Part shown: positions 1 through 5,648 of the stretch, in pieces | Layout: every line of letters begins with the position of its first letter | How positions within the stretch are numbered: the first letter of the stretch is position 1 | Made by a program: the position numbers and the translations under genes | Source: Methanobacteriota archaeon | GTDB taxonomy: Archaea; Thermoplasmatota; Poseidoniia; Poseidoniales; Thalassarchaeaceae | Length of the DNA stretch: 5,959 nucleotides | Reading direction: 5' to 3' | NCBI GenBank assembly: GCA_014384685.1 | Contig: JACNFL010000085.1 | Location: 1-5,959 of the forward strand | The notes under the pieces: model-generated | Told to the model about the DNA's origin: nothing | Database searches by the model: none | What the model saw: only the letters and a program-made list of their open reading frames with translations

Positions 1-323
1 CCAACTTTACCAACTTCTCCCAAAGACATATCGTCATCAGAATCTAATCCCAATTGGGTTGGTAGATCAAATGCTACAGAAAGACCAGATTGACCCTTTT
101 CAAGAAGAGAGAGGAATCTTTCATTTGTTTCTTTTGCAGAACTAAAACCTGCATATTGGCGCATAGTCCACGTTTTTTCTCTATACATTGATTTGTGAAT
201 ACCTCTAGTATACGGTGGGCTACCTGGTTCACCGACGTCTTCTCCAACACCAAATTCTTGGTCAGGAACATCAGGAATGGGTATGCCTGCACGCGTTCTG
301 AACACTTTATCTTCATCCGCCAT
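1..323 (-). CDS. mcmA: Methylmalonyl-CoA mutase, catalytic (alpha) subunit, N-terminal part; runs off the left edge
   Basis: This is the first 107 codons of the B12-dependent mutase that interconverts (R)-methylmalonyl-CoA and succinyl-CoA. The reading frame stays open from the ATG at 323 to the window edge. It carries the family's N-terminal signatures: PPYTRGIH at about residues 37-43, [10 protein letters not shown] at 51-60, ETNERF at 65-70, and [13 protein letters not shown] with DSD at 80-96, followed by GEVGKV. The tyrosine in RQYAGF (about Tyr57) corresponds to the active-site tyrosine (Tyr89) of the Propionibacterium enzyme. The family's catalytic part is about 500-560 residues, and in archaea the B12-binding domain is usually a separate subunit; neither can be judged here. 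A GAGGG-containing stretch lies upstream of the ATG. The gene starts 53 bases after the FKBP stop on the same strand and may be co-transcribed with it. Identification is very secure; the partner subunit is unseen. Confidence 0.95.
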   Translation of the reverse strand, partial: MADEDKVFRTRAGIPIPDVPDQEFGVGEDVGEPGSPPYTRGIHKSMYREKTWTMRQYAGFSSAKETNERFLSLLEKGQSGLSVAFDLPTQLGLDSDDDMSLGEVGKV

Positions 324-376
324 AGGCCGCCCTCGCTATCTCGGAGGAGTTGGTAAGGGTCATTGTTTTTGGCTAA

Positions 377-859
377 TCAGTGGTGATGTCCGCCTTCTCC
401 GTGTACATGACCGTGTTCCAATTCTTCTTCAGAGGCATCTCTAACATCAACTACCTCTACTTCAAACTTTAATGCACGGCCTGCTAAGGGGTGGTTAAAG
501 TCACACTTGATTGTAGTGTCAGTTATTCCTACAATACGGAATGGACCCATAGCGGACATCAAAGTCATGCCTAATTCCATTTCTAAATCCTCGGGAAATT
601 CTGTTGCTGGTATATCCATCACTGCTTCATCTGTTTGCTCACCATATGCATCTTCTGCCATTAGAGTGAACTCTCTTTTCTCACCAACTTCAGCACCCAT
701 CATTTCTCTTTCACATCCAGGTATCATATTTGGGGGCGTTGCGCCAACTAGGTATCCTAGAGGCTCCCTATCATGACTTGAATCAAATTCCTCACCATCT
801 TCAGGGAAAGTCCCCCGATAGTGTACCATTGCCACTTTATCCTTATCTATTGTTGTCAT
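377..859 (-). CDS. slyD: SlyD-type FKBP peptidyl-prolyl cis-trans isomerase with histidine-rich tail
   Basis: This 160-residue protein speeds cis-trans isomerisation of peptide bonds before proline and acts as a folding helper in the cytoplasm; there is no signal peptide. The split FKBP domain is visible. The N-terminal part, residues 1-72, has VHYRGTFPEDGEEFDSS, LGYLVG, MIPGCEREMMGAEVGEKREF and AEDAYGE. An insert-in-flap (IF) domain follows at about 73-125 (IPATEFPE, GMTLMSAMGPF, FNHPLAGRALKFEVEV closing it). The tail EEELEHGHVHGEGGHHH at 144-160 closely resembles the tail of bacterial SlyD, which binds nickel and other metals; six histidines lie in its last 12 residues. The ATG at 859 directly follows the stop of the upstream unknown gene (TGA|ATG), so translation is probably coupled; only a weak GTGAG precedes it, inside that gene. 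The family call is secure. Metal binding is inferred from the tail. Confidence 0.93.
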   Translation of the reverse strand: MTTIDKDKVAMVHYRGTFPEDGEEFDSSHDREPLGYLVGATPPNMIPGCEREMMGAEVGEKREFTLMAEDAYGEQTDEAVMDIPATEFPEDLEMELGMTLMSAMGPFRIVGITDTTIKCDFNHPLAGRALKFEVEVVDVRDASEEELEHGHVHGEGGHHH

Positions 860-1777
860 TCATCTCACTTTCCTATATCCTTTCAGGACTTTGATAATTC
901 TTTCCGCAGTCATATCAGAGATAATTTCATCCTCCAATTTTTGTTCTACGAATTCTATTGCTGCATCAATGCCTTGGCGCTCACCTTTAGCCCAAGTTGA
1001 ACCTAGAAGATTTGCTCTATGCTCCTCATCAACATTTTCTTCTTCCATTATCTCTCTAACATCAACCTTGAACTCCATGTATTTACGGCGGTTCAATTTA
1101 ACAACCCTTTTCGAGGGGGCTGATGACGCTCTAGTCTTACGTTTTTTAGCAATCATTTTGCTACGTTTTTCAAATGCTTTTTCACTTGCTGATTTTGTTT
1201 CAACCAAGATACTTCTAGCAGCTTCTGCCGCTTTAGAAATTGGTTCTTTTGTATTACTTTCTTCGCCATCAATTTTTATTCCTGAATCAACAGCCAATGC
1301 CTTGCTTTCTGCGATTAATCCACTTACTCTTACTTCATCAGAGTCATCATTTCCATCAGTTTCTTTTTCTTGTTGTTTTTGACGCAACCCAATGCCTCTG
1401 ACTTTTCCAACAGCAGTGGCCGGCCCTTCAGGAGTAGTTGTTTCAGCAACTTCATTTTCTGTTGCGATGGATTCTTCATCTATTGATTCAACAGGTGGGG
1501 ACTCTTCAATAATTTCATCTTCAGTAGTGAATTCTTGTTTTTCAACGACTGGTTCAGTTGAAGTTTTGGGTTTAAGATGAGATTGGGGTATCGCTGGTTT
1601 TGGAGTAGAGTCTTTTATTGCCGAAGGCAATGGATCTAAAGTTGGCGGGGAACGACGTGCTGGTGCGGGTTTTGGGGGTACCCTAGATCTTGGGGAACTA
1701 GGTTTTTTTCTCTTTGATGCAGCATCTGGACCGAACGCGTTGAATGGAACGTTCTTCTTCTTCTGCTTCCTTGCCAA
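860..1777 (-). CDS. Unknown protein: long low-complexity charged N-terminal region and a short folded C-terminal domain
   Basis: I do not recognise this 305-residue protein. It begins with a strongly basic stretch (MARKQKKKN, later SKRKKP), followed by a proline/serine-rich segment to about residue 75. An acidic Glu/Ser/Thr-rich segment covers about 76-115, and a mixed charged region runs to about 195. A Lys/Arg patch at about 204-232 (KRSKMIAKKRKTR, KLNRRKY) leads into the only part that looks folded, about 233-305. That part is probably helical and contains LLGSTWAKGERQGIDAAIEF, VEQKLEDEII and ERIIKVLKGYRKVR. There is no membrane segment, signal peptide or cysteine motif. The basic patches could suggest RNA or ribosome binding, but that is speculation. 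The start is TTG at 1777: the frame upstream is closed by a stop and the next in-frame ATG is near residue 208. GGGGTG seven bases upstream is a plausible ribosome binding site. The stop abuts the FKBP start. Confidence 0.8.
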   Translation of the reverse strand: MARKQKKKNVPFNAFGPDAASKRKKPSSPRSRVPPKPAPARRSPPTLDPLPSAIKDSTPKPAIPQSHLKPKTSTEPVVEKQEFTTEDEIIEESPPVESIDEESIATENEVAETTTPEGPATAVGKVRGIGLRQKQQEKETDGNDDSDEVRVSGLIAESKALAVDSGIKIDGEESNTKEPISKAAEAARSILVETKSASEKAFEKRSKMIAKKRKTRASSAPSKRVVKLNRRKYMEFKVDVREIMEEENVDEEHRANLLGSTWAKGERQGIDAAIEFVEQKLEDEIISDMTAERIIKVLKGYRKVR

Positions 1778-1860
1778 CCAGTTACACCCCTTCTGTGGTG
1801 CGGCCTACTGCCGACCCCTCATAACTCTTACAGTATTGCACGGTCTGTATTCAGTTTCAA

Positions 1861-2871
1861 CTAAGCCCATGAAATAGGTGTTTCATCAGTCCTTAGAGCC
1901 TGATTAACTGCTGAAGATTCATATGAAATACCACCATCATTTAGGACTTGAAGACGACCTAATGTAGCAATCATTGATCCATTGTCAACACAGAATTGAG
2001 GTGCTGGTGCATCGGACTCAGCACCCCTTTCTATAGCCATAATTTCACCCATTTGTTTAATTCTCTTATTGCAAGCAACACCGCCACCCAACAATAATTC
2101 TGTTTTTCCTGTATGAGCCATAGCTCTCTCTGCAACTTCAATACAAGCTGCAAATGCGTGCTCTTGTAAACTCCAACAAACCGCTCCTAATTCTGCTCCT
2201 CTTTCTACTAATCGTGATGCAGCCGTAAGTAGGCCCGAAAATGCCAAATCCATTCCATGTACGGCATAAGGTAATGAATAGTCATCAAGATTTGCGTCCA
2301 TATTTTCTTCCCTCCAAGAAGTTGCAACCTTCTCAATTTTAGGACCCCCTGGGAATGGCAAATCTTGGCCTCTAGCAAACTTATCTAACATGTTTCCAAT
2401 GCCAATATCTAGGGTTTCTCCAAGTACTCGATATCGATCACCCATTCGAGCAATAACTTGGGTATTTCCTCCTGAAACATATAGCAAAACAGGGTCATCC
2501 ATTTGGCATTGCTCACGGCCGATTTCAATATGAGCAACGCAATGATTCACTCCAACTAAAGGAACTCCCCATTTACTAGCCAGTGCTCTTGCAACACTTG
2601 CCCCAACCCTAAGACATGGCCCAAGTCCAGGTCCTTGGCTAAAGGCAATTGCAGATACCGAATCAGGAGTGATTCCTGATTGTAATAGTTGTTTTACTAA
2701 TGAAGATGCTTTTTCAGCATGGTGATCTGCGGCTTCCCGTGGATGAATTCCACCTTCCTCTGGTCTGTAAAATGCTGAAAATGATGCCGCAGGGGAACCT
2801 TTTGCATCAACACTTCCAATTGACAAGGTATGAGCAGTGGACTCAATTCCAACTGTTATACCACCAACCAT
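1861..2871 (-). CDS. kae1: Kae1, tRNA N6-adenosine threonylcarbamoyltransferase (KEOPS catalytic subunit)
   Basis: Kae1 transfers the threonylcarbamoyl group from threonylcarbamoyl-AMP to A37 of ANN-decoding tRNAs, working in the KEOPS complex with Bud32, Cgi121 and Pcc1. The sequence has the ASKHA fold motifs: GIESTAHT near the N-terminus, FSQGPGLGPCLRVG, the metal-binding HxxxH in NHCVAHIEIGR (about His110 and His114), YVSGGNTQV, FPGGPKIE, MDLAFSGLLTA, LLLGGGVACNKR and CVDNGSMIA, with the third metal ligand Asp at about 296. GIESTAHT and SGGNTQ mark the archaeal/eukaryal Kae1 branch rather than bacterial TsaD. I chose the ATG at 2871 (336 residues) because homologues begin just before the VGIES strand; a TTG at 2883 would add four residues. 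The protein ends at the normal Kae1 length, so it is not the Kae1-Bud32 fusion found in some archaea, and no Bud32 gene is in the window. It is first in the leftward gene run and is divergent from hutI. Confidence 0.96.
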   Translation of the reverse strand: MVGGITVGIESTAHTLSIGSVDAKGSPAASFSAFYRPEEGGIHPREAADHHAEKASSLVKQLLQSGITPDSVSAIAFSQGPGLGPCLRVGASVARALASKWGVPLVGVNHCVAHIEIGREQCQMDDPVLLYVSGGNTQVIARMGDRYRVLGETLDIGIGNMLDKFARGQDLPFPGGPKIEKVATSWREENMDANLDDYSLPYAVHGMDLAFSGLLTAASRLVERGAELGAVCWSLQEHAFAACIEVAERAMAHTGKTELLLGGGVACNKRIKQMGEIMAIERGAESDAPAPQFCVDNGSMIATLGRLQVLNDGGISYESSAVNQALRTDETPISWA

Positions 2872-2935
2872 ACTTCTCAACAATCATTGCGAGTAGGCCA
2901 CATCATTTCAAGCCTGTAGTGTGTCCGCGGTGTCA
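2872..2935. promoter_or_regulatory. Divergent intergenic gap between kae1 and hutI
   Basis: These 64 bases separate the chosen start codons of two divergent genes and must hold or adjoin both promoters. I see no convincing TATA element within it. On the plus strand a TTATA at 2856-2860, inside the kae1 start region, could serve hutI with transcription starting near 2884, but this is weak. GGTG at 2929-2932 lies three bases before the ATG at 2936 and may be the hutI ribosome binding site. The boundary shifts slightly if the alternative TTG (2883) or GTG (2921, 2930) starts are used. Confidence 0.4.
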
Positions 2936-4243
2936 ATGCGGCGCTTGTTGCTCAATCTCGGACCCGTTGCACACCTGTCTCCAAATGGGTTTGAAGGACC
3001 CTTAGTTGGAACCGAAATGTATGATGAGGAGTTACTTATTCATCCTGCAGGATTGGCTATTTTATCCAATGATAATAAGATAGAGAAAATTGGTTTTTCT
3101 GAAGAATTACAACTTGAATATTTTCATCAAATGAAGTTAGATTCAAGCGTACCAACCATGATTAAAACCGGTGATATTGAGGTATGGGATTTAGCTGGTA
3201 AAGCAGTAATACCTGGCTTAGTAGATGGGCACTCACATCTAGTTTGGACAGGTGATCGCTCCAATGAAGTTGCATTACGTGAACAGGGTTATACTTACCA
3301 ACAAATATCTGAAATGGGTGGGGGAATAAACAAAACTGTTGGTGAGACTAGAAAAGCCACACTCCAAGAATTATTATTATCAGCAAGAGATAGGGTGGAA
3401 AACGCAGAGAATTTCGGCACTACTTTCTTGGAAACCAAGAGTGGTTATGGATTAACTACACAAGATGAATTGAAATTACTTATTGCGTCTAATCAAGTAG
3501 GGGCTGATTTTCAGATAGAAACAACATCAACTTGGTTGGGTGCACATTCAGTACCCAAGGAATTGACGCAATCTCAATATGTTGAAGAAATATTGTCTGA
3601 ACAGTTACCAGAAGTCATTGAACAGGGCATTGCAACCTATGCTGATGTATTCTGTGAAAACGGTTGGTTTACAATTGAGGAAACAGAAGATATCTGTAAA
3701 GAAGCTAAATCTCAAGGGTTAGAAATAAGATTACACGTTGATGAATTTTCAGATTGCGGGGGGGCACAACTTGCTGCAGAATTAGGTGCATTAACCGCAG
3801 ACCATGCCGGGTGGAGTACAGATGATGCAAGAGATGCGTGCCATAAGGCGGGGGTAATCCAGGGTTTTCTTCCAGCAACACCCTATGTTTTGGGACTTGA
3901 CCACTGGCCTCCCTTCCAACAGTGCTTAGATAATGAGTGGGCTTGGTCCTTGGCTACTGATTTCAATCCTAATTGCCCAAGTCTTTCGTTACCATTCATC
4001 TCAAGCATAGCCATTGAACAATCAGGTATCCCATCATTGGCAACACTAGTAGCATCATCGAGAAATAGCGCATACTCATTACTCGAAGGAAGAGATAGTA
4101 AATTAGGTACAATTAGCGAGGGCGGGCCAGCATCTCTAAACATACTTAGGGATGATAATATCAATGGATGGTATAGATCGGATTCAGATCAACAATTTAT
4201 TGGGACCTTGTCCAATGGTGGGTGGGTCAGCCCTAATCTTTGA
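2936..4243 (+). CDS. hutI: Imidazolonepropionase (histidine degradation)
   Basis: This amidohydrolase hydrolyses 4-imidazolone-5-propanoate to N-formimino-glutamate, the third step of histidine breakdown, in the cytoplasm. Counting from the ATG at 2936 (435 residues), it shows VIPGLVDGHSHLVWTGDR with the metal-binding HxH at His99 and His101, and the substrate-binding Arg at about 108. Then come GYTYQQI, GGGINKTV, ETKSGYGL (Tyr about 171), STWLGAHSVPKE (His about 204), RLHVDEFSDCGGAQLAAELGA (metal His267, catalytic Glu270), ADHAGW (His290) and ATDFNPNCPS (metal Asp342). All key residues of the characterised Bacillus enzyme are matched. In-frame GTG codons at 2921 and 2930 could add five or two residues; the ATG is preferred because of GGTG just before it. 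The N-terminal part before HxH is about 20 residues longer than usual, with extra sequence around residues 55-85. No hutH, hutU or hutG gene is in the window. Some related amidohydrolases could mimic it, but the motif set is specific. Confidence 0.93.
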   Translation: MRRLLLNLGPVAHLSPNGFEGPLVGTEMYDEELLIHPAGLAILSNDNKIEKIGFSEELQLEYFHQMKLDSSVPTMIKTGDIEVWDLAGKAVIPGLVDGHSHLVWTGDRSNEVALREQGYTYQQISEMGGGINKTVGETRKATLQELLLSARDRVENAENFGTTFLETKSGYGLTTQDELKLLIASNQVGADFQIETTSTWLGAHSVPKELTQSQYVEEILSEQLPEVIEQGIATYADVFCENGWFTIEETEDICKEAKSQGLEIRLHVDEFSDCGGAQLAAELGALTADHAGWSTDDARDACHKAGVIQGFLPATPYVLGLDHWPPFQQCLDNEWAWSLATDFNPNCPSLSLPFISSIAIEQSGIPSLATLVASSRNSAYSLLEGRDSKLGTISEGGPASLNILRDDNINGWYRSDSDQQFIGTLSNGGWVSPNL

Positions 4244-4282
4244 TTATTTGTTACAAGTATTTCTGTATTTACTTATTATGTA

Positions 4283-4313
4283 TTTTCATTATTTTTGGAT
4301 TACAAATTTTTTT
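4283..4313 (+). terminator. T-tract terminator region after hutI
   Basis: A T-rich stretch 40-70 bases after the hutI stop contains runs of T4 (4283-4286), T5 (4292-4296) and T7 (4307-4313). Archaeal RNA polymerase commonly terminates at such U-tracts without a strong hairpin. No stable stem precedes them. The call rests on composition and position only. Confidence 0.45.
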
Positions 4314-4426
4314 GATGAAGTAACTTTCAAAAAACTATCAACAAACATTGTTGAAATACCGCACCCAGAAGGGGCTGATAATCCACATTATCCGTCATAG
4401 AATAGCTATGTCCTATTTGGCTATTT

Positions 4427-4471
4427 TTGATAATTGTAGAGCAGTATCACGTTTAGGTGGTTAATTATCAA
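4427..4471. repeat. Perfect 9-bp inverted repeat with 27-base spacer
   Basis: TTGATAATT at 4427-4435 is matched exactly by AATTATCAA at 4463-4471. Outward extension fails at once, and inward only a G-U pair can be added. The stem is AT-rich, so it could be an RNA hairpin of modest stability or a binding site for a dimeric regulator. It lies about 150 bases upstream of the zinc-ribbon start. Confidence 0.5.
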
Positions 4472-4564
4472 TGGTAAATTGAAAGAATTGGGTATTTGCC
4501 CTTCAGAGCCTAGGGGGGGAAGGTAACAATTTTTCATTTTGTATTAGTCGAGAATTCTTTGAAC

Positions 4565-4573
4565 AAAATATTT
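4565..4573 (+). promoter_or_regulatory. Possible TATA element for the zinc-ribbon gene and tRNA
   Basis: AAAATATTT resembles an archaeal TATA box and is the best AT-rich block at a suitable distance upstream of the ATG at 4625. Transcription would begin near 4595-4600, giving a leader of about 25-30 bases. No clear BRE is seen. An oddly well-formed GGAGG at 4583-4587 would then lie upstream of the transcript start. Confidence 0.25.
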
Positions 4574-4624
4574 GCATCGCGCGGAGGATTCATATTTGCG
4601 TCGCCATTGGAGAGTTCAGTTGCA

Positions 4625-4777
4625 ATGGCGGAATACGAAGGCTTCTGTTTGAAGTGTAAGACATATGGTCCTGTTCGTGATGGAAAACTCATCAAAATGA
4701 GTAATGGGCGAACTAGGGTTGCTGGTCACTGTTCAGTGGATGGTTGTACTGGCAAAATATCCAAAATTATCGGATGA
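4625..4777 (+). CDS. Small DUF5679-type zinc-ribbon protein
   Basis: This 50-residue protein has the look of the DUF5679 family, small single zinc ribbons of unknown function. It opens MAEYEGFCLKCK (CxxC at Cys8 and Cys11), then a short basic strand-turn region with SNGRTRVAGHC, and a second cysteine pair in CSVDGC (Cys36 and Cys41), ending GKISKIIG. The four cysteines should bind one zinc. The second pair is spaced C-x4-C rather than the usual C-x2-C, with His35 adjacent as a possible extra ligand. I chose the ATG at 4625 because the family begins with MAEYEG-like sequence. The frame is open upstream to a TTG at 4559, which would add 22 residues with no recognisable feature. GGAG at 4609-4612 is rather far from the start. 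The gene ends 21 bases before tRNA-Val on the same strand and could share its transcript. The resemblance is to zinc ribbons of ribosomal and RNA-binding proteins; its real role is unknown. Confidence 0.82.
   Translation: MAEYEGFCLKCKTYGPVRDGKLIKMSNGRTRVAGHCSVDGCTGKISKIIG
4763..4770 (+). promoter_or_regulatory. Possible TATA element for tRNA-Val
   Basis: AAAATTAT lies 29-36 bases before the mature tRNA 5' end, a reasonable place for an archaeal TATA box given a short 5' leader. It falls inside the last codons of the zinc-ribbon gene. Read-through from that gene is the alternative. Confidence 0.3.
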
Positions 4778-4798
4778 ACTATCTGCAATCAAAATATC

Positions 4799-4871
4799 GG
4801 GCTCGTGGTCTAGGGGCTATGACGTCGCCTTGACATGGCGAAGATCGGCGGTTCAATTCCGCCCGGGCCCA
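4799..4871 (+). tRNA. tRNA-Val (anticodon GAC)
   Basis: The full cloverleaf can be drawn in 73 bases. The acceptor stem is GGGCTCG (4799-4805) with CGGGCCC (4864-4870), all paired with one U-G wobble, and the discriminator base is A at 4871. The D stem is GTC/GAC (4808-4810, 4821-4823). The anticodon stem is TCGCC/GGCGA (4825-4829, 4837-4841) around the loop TTGACAT, giving anticodon GAC at 4832-4834, which reads GUC and GUU valine codons. A five-base variable loop follows, then the T stem GGCGG/CCGCC around TTCAATT. There is no intron, and CCA is not encoded, so it must be added after transcription. The tRNA points toward the convergent AlaX gene, whose stop is 45 bases away. Confidence 0.97.
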
Positions 4872-4916
4872 TAAAATTCGGTAATGTCGATAATTTGGAT
4901 TAAGTGATAATATGAA

Positions 4917-5648
4917 TTATACTAATGAGTATTCCACTCTCAACTTACCAGTGCCCTTCGACTTTACTTTGTTGATTTGAATCTCACCGATCTCTTTGGT
5001 ATTAGCCACATGTGTACCTGCGCATGGGCAAATATCTCTTCCTTCAATTGTTATTACTCGTAGTTCTTTTACATTCTTAGGCAATAAGTCTAGATTTACT
5101 CTAACCAATGGGTTTGAGGTTAAGTTTGAACGATTTTCTTGTCCCATAGTAACAGGAATTTGTTGTTCAATGTCATCATTAACTAATTGCTCTAAGGATT
5201 CTTTATCAAATTTTGAACGATCTTCCATTCCGATATCAATTCTAGTCTTATCTAATCCTATCTGGTTACCTATTGTGTTACCTGAAAAAAGTTCATCAGC
5301 AGCAGCTGAAATTAGATGCTGAGCAGTATGCATTCTGCTCAAAAGATTACGTCTTTCAGTATCTATAGAGGCTGAAATTGGCGAGTCAAACACTATCAAA
5401 TCACTGCCAATATTTCCAATGTTGTGTAATAGTTTTTCCCCTTTTTTCACGTTTTGAATTGAAAATGAACCATCCTTACTTTCTAAGGCCCCATGATCTG
5501 CTGGTTGCCCTCCTCCAGATGGATAAAAGTATGATTCTGATAGTTCAACCCAAGTGTGTCCATCAACAATTTCAGTTGAGCAAATTGTAGATATGAAAGA
5601 TTTTGGATCCGTACCTGGGTGCTGTGATAAATGTAATAAATCACTCAT
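4917..5648 (-). CDS. alaX: AlaX-type alanyl-tRNA editing hydrolase
   Basis: This free-standing relative of the alanyl-tRNA synthetase editing domain hydrolyses tRNA-Ala wrongly charged with serine or glycine. The 243-residue protein has the glycine-rich loop SYFYPSGGGQPADHG at about residues 39-53, typical of the AlaX-M/L types and the synthetase second additional domain family. It also has the zinc-binding HxxxH in MHTAQHL (His107 and His111) and the second zinc motif CPCAGTHV (Cys209 and His213) near the C-terminus, so all four metal ligands are present. Its length fits AlaX-M; there is no synthetase catalytic domain or the long C-terminal part of AlaX-L. The start is the ATG at 5648, fixed by AAGGTGAT four bases upstream; a frame-open ATG at 5726 would add 26 unrelated residues. 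It overlaps the end of the upstream small CPEC gene by eight bases, so the two are probably translated in coupling. It converges on tRNA-Val. Confidence 0.93.
   Translation of the reverse strand: MSDLLHLSQHPGTDPKSFISTICSTEIVDGHTWVELSESYFYPSGGGQPADHGALESKDGSFSIQNVKKGEKLLHNIGNIGSDLIVFDSPISASIDTERRNLLSRMHTAQHLISAAADELFSGNTIGNQIGLDKTRIDIGMEDRSKFDKESLEQLVNDDIEQQIPVTMGQENRSNLTSNPLVRVNLDLLPKNVKELRVITIEGRDICPCAGTHVANTKEIGEIQINKVKSKGTGKLRVEYSLV

Larger units (their letters stand above)
4244..4624. other. Non-coding AT-rich stretch with short inverted repeats
   Basis: I see no convincing gene in these roughly 380 bases. After the T-tracts there is a small hairpin (TCAACA 4338-4343 with TGTTGA 4349-4354, loop of five) and a CATAG/CTATG pair at 4396-4400 and 4406-4410. 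A perfect 9-base inverted repeat lies at 4427-4435 and 4463-4471. Next comes a G-rich segment with G7 at 4513-4519, flanked by CCTTC (4500-4504) and GAAGG (4519-4523), and ended by T-runs at 4530-4534 and 4537-4540. From 4559 a frame open from a TTG joins the zinc-ribbon gene, but this looks like chance or leader sequence. The part near 4427-4540 could encode a small structured RNA, which is inference only. Confidence 0.5.

Noticed and set aside
74..316. Minus-strand open frame of 80 codons at the left edge
   Set aside because: It lies in another frame of the methylmalonyl-CoA mutase gene, whose frame gives unmistakable family motifs; the 80-codon product has no sensible composition.
324..376. 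CCTC/GAGG pairing that might mask the ribosome site of the mutase gene
   Set aside because: Only four Watson-Crick pairs plus a wobble around a nine-base loop; too weak to call a regulatory switch.
891..1580. Plus-strand open frames opposite the unknown 305-residue gene
   Set aside because: They are antisense to a gene with a typical start site and a tight junction with slyD. Their Ser/Leu-rich content is the reverse of its Glu/Ser/Lys codons.
2700..3005. Plus-strand open frame across the kae1 start and hutI start
   Set aside because: It is antisense to conserved Kae1 motifs and then overlaps hutI in another frame, with no recognisable domain.
3883..4164. Minus-strand open frame inside hutI
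   Set aside because: It is antisense to the conserved hutI C-terminal region that holds the metal-binding aspartate.
4152..4400. Plus-strand open frame running from the hutI end into the gap
   Set aside because: The first half overlaps hutI in another frame; the hydrophobic stretch comes from AT-rich DNA with T-tracts. A small membrane protein cannot be fully excluded but nothing supports it.
4244..4624. CRISPR array or mobile-element remnant in the non-coding stretch
   Set aside because: There are no regularly spaced direct repeats, no transposase fragments and no target-site duplications; the inverted repeats are short and unlike one another.
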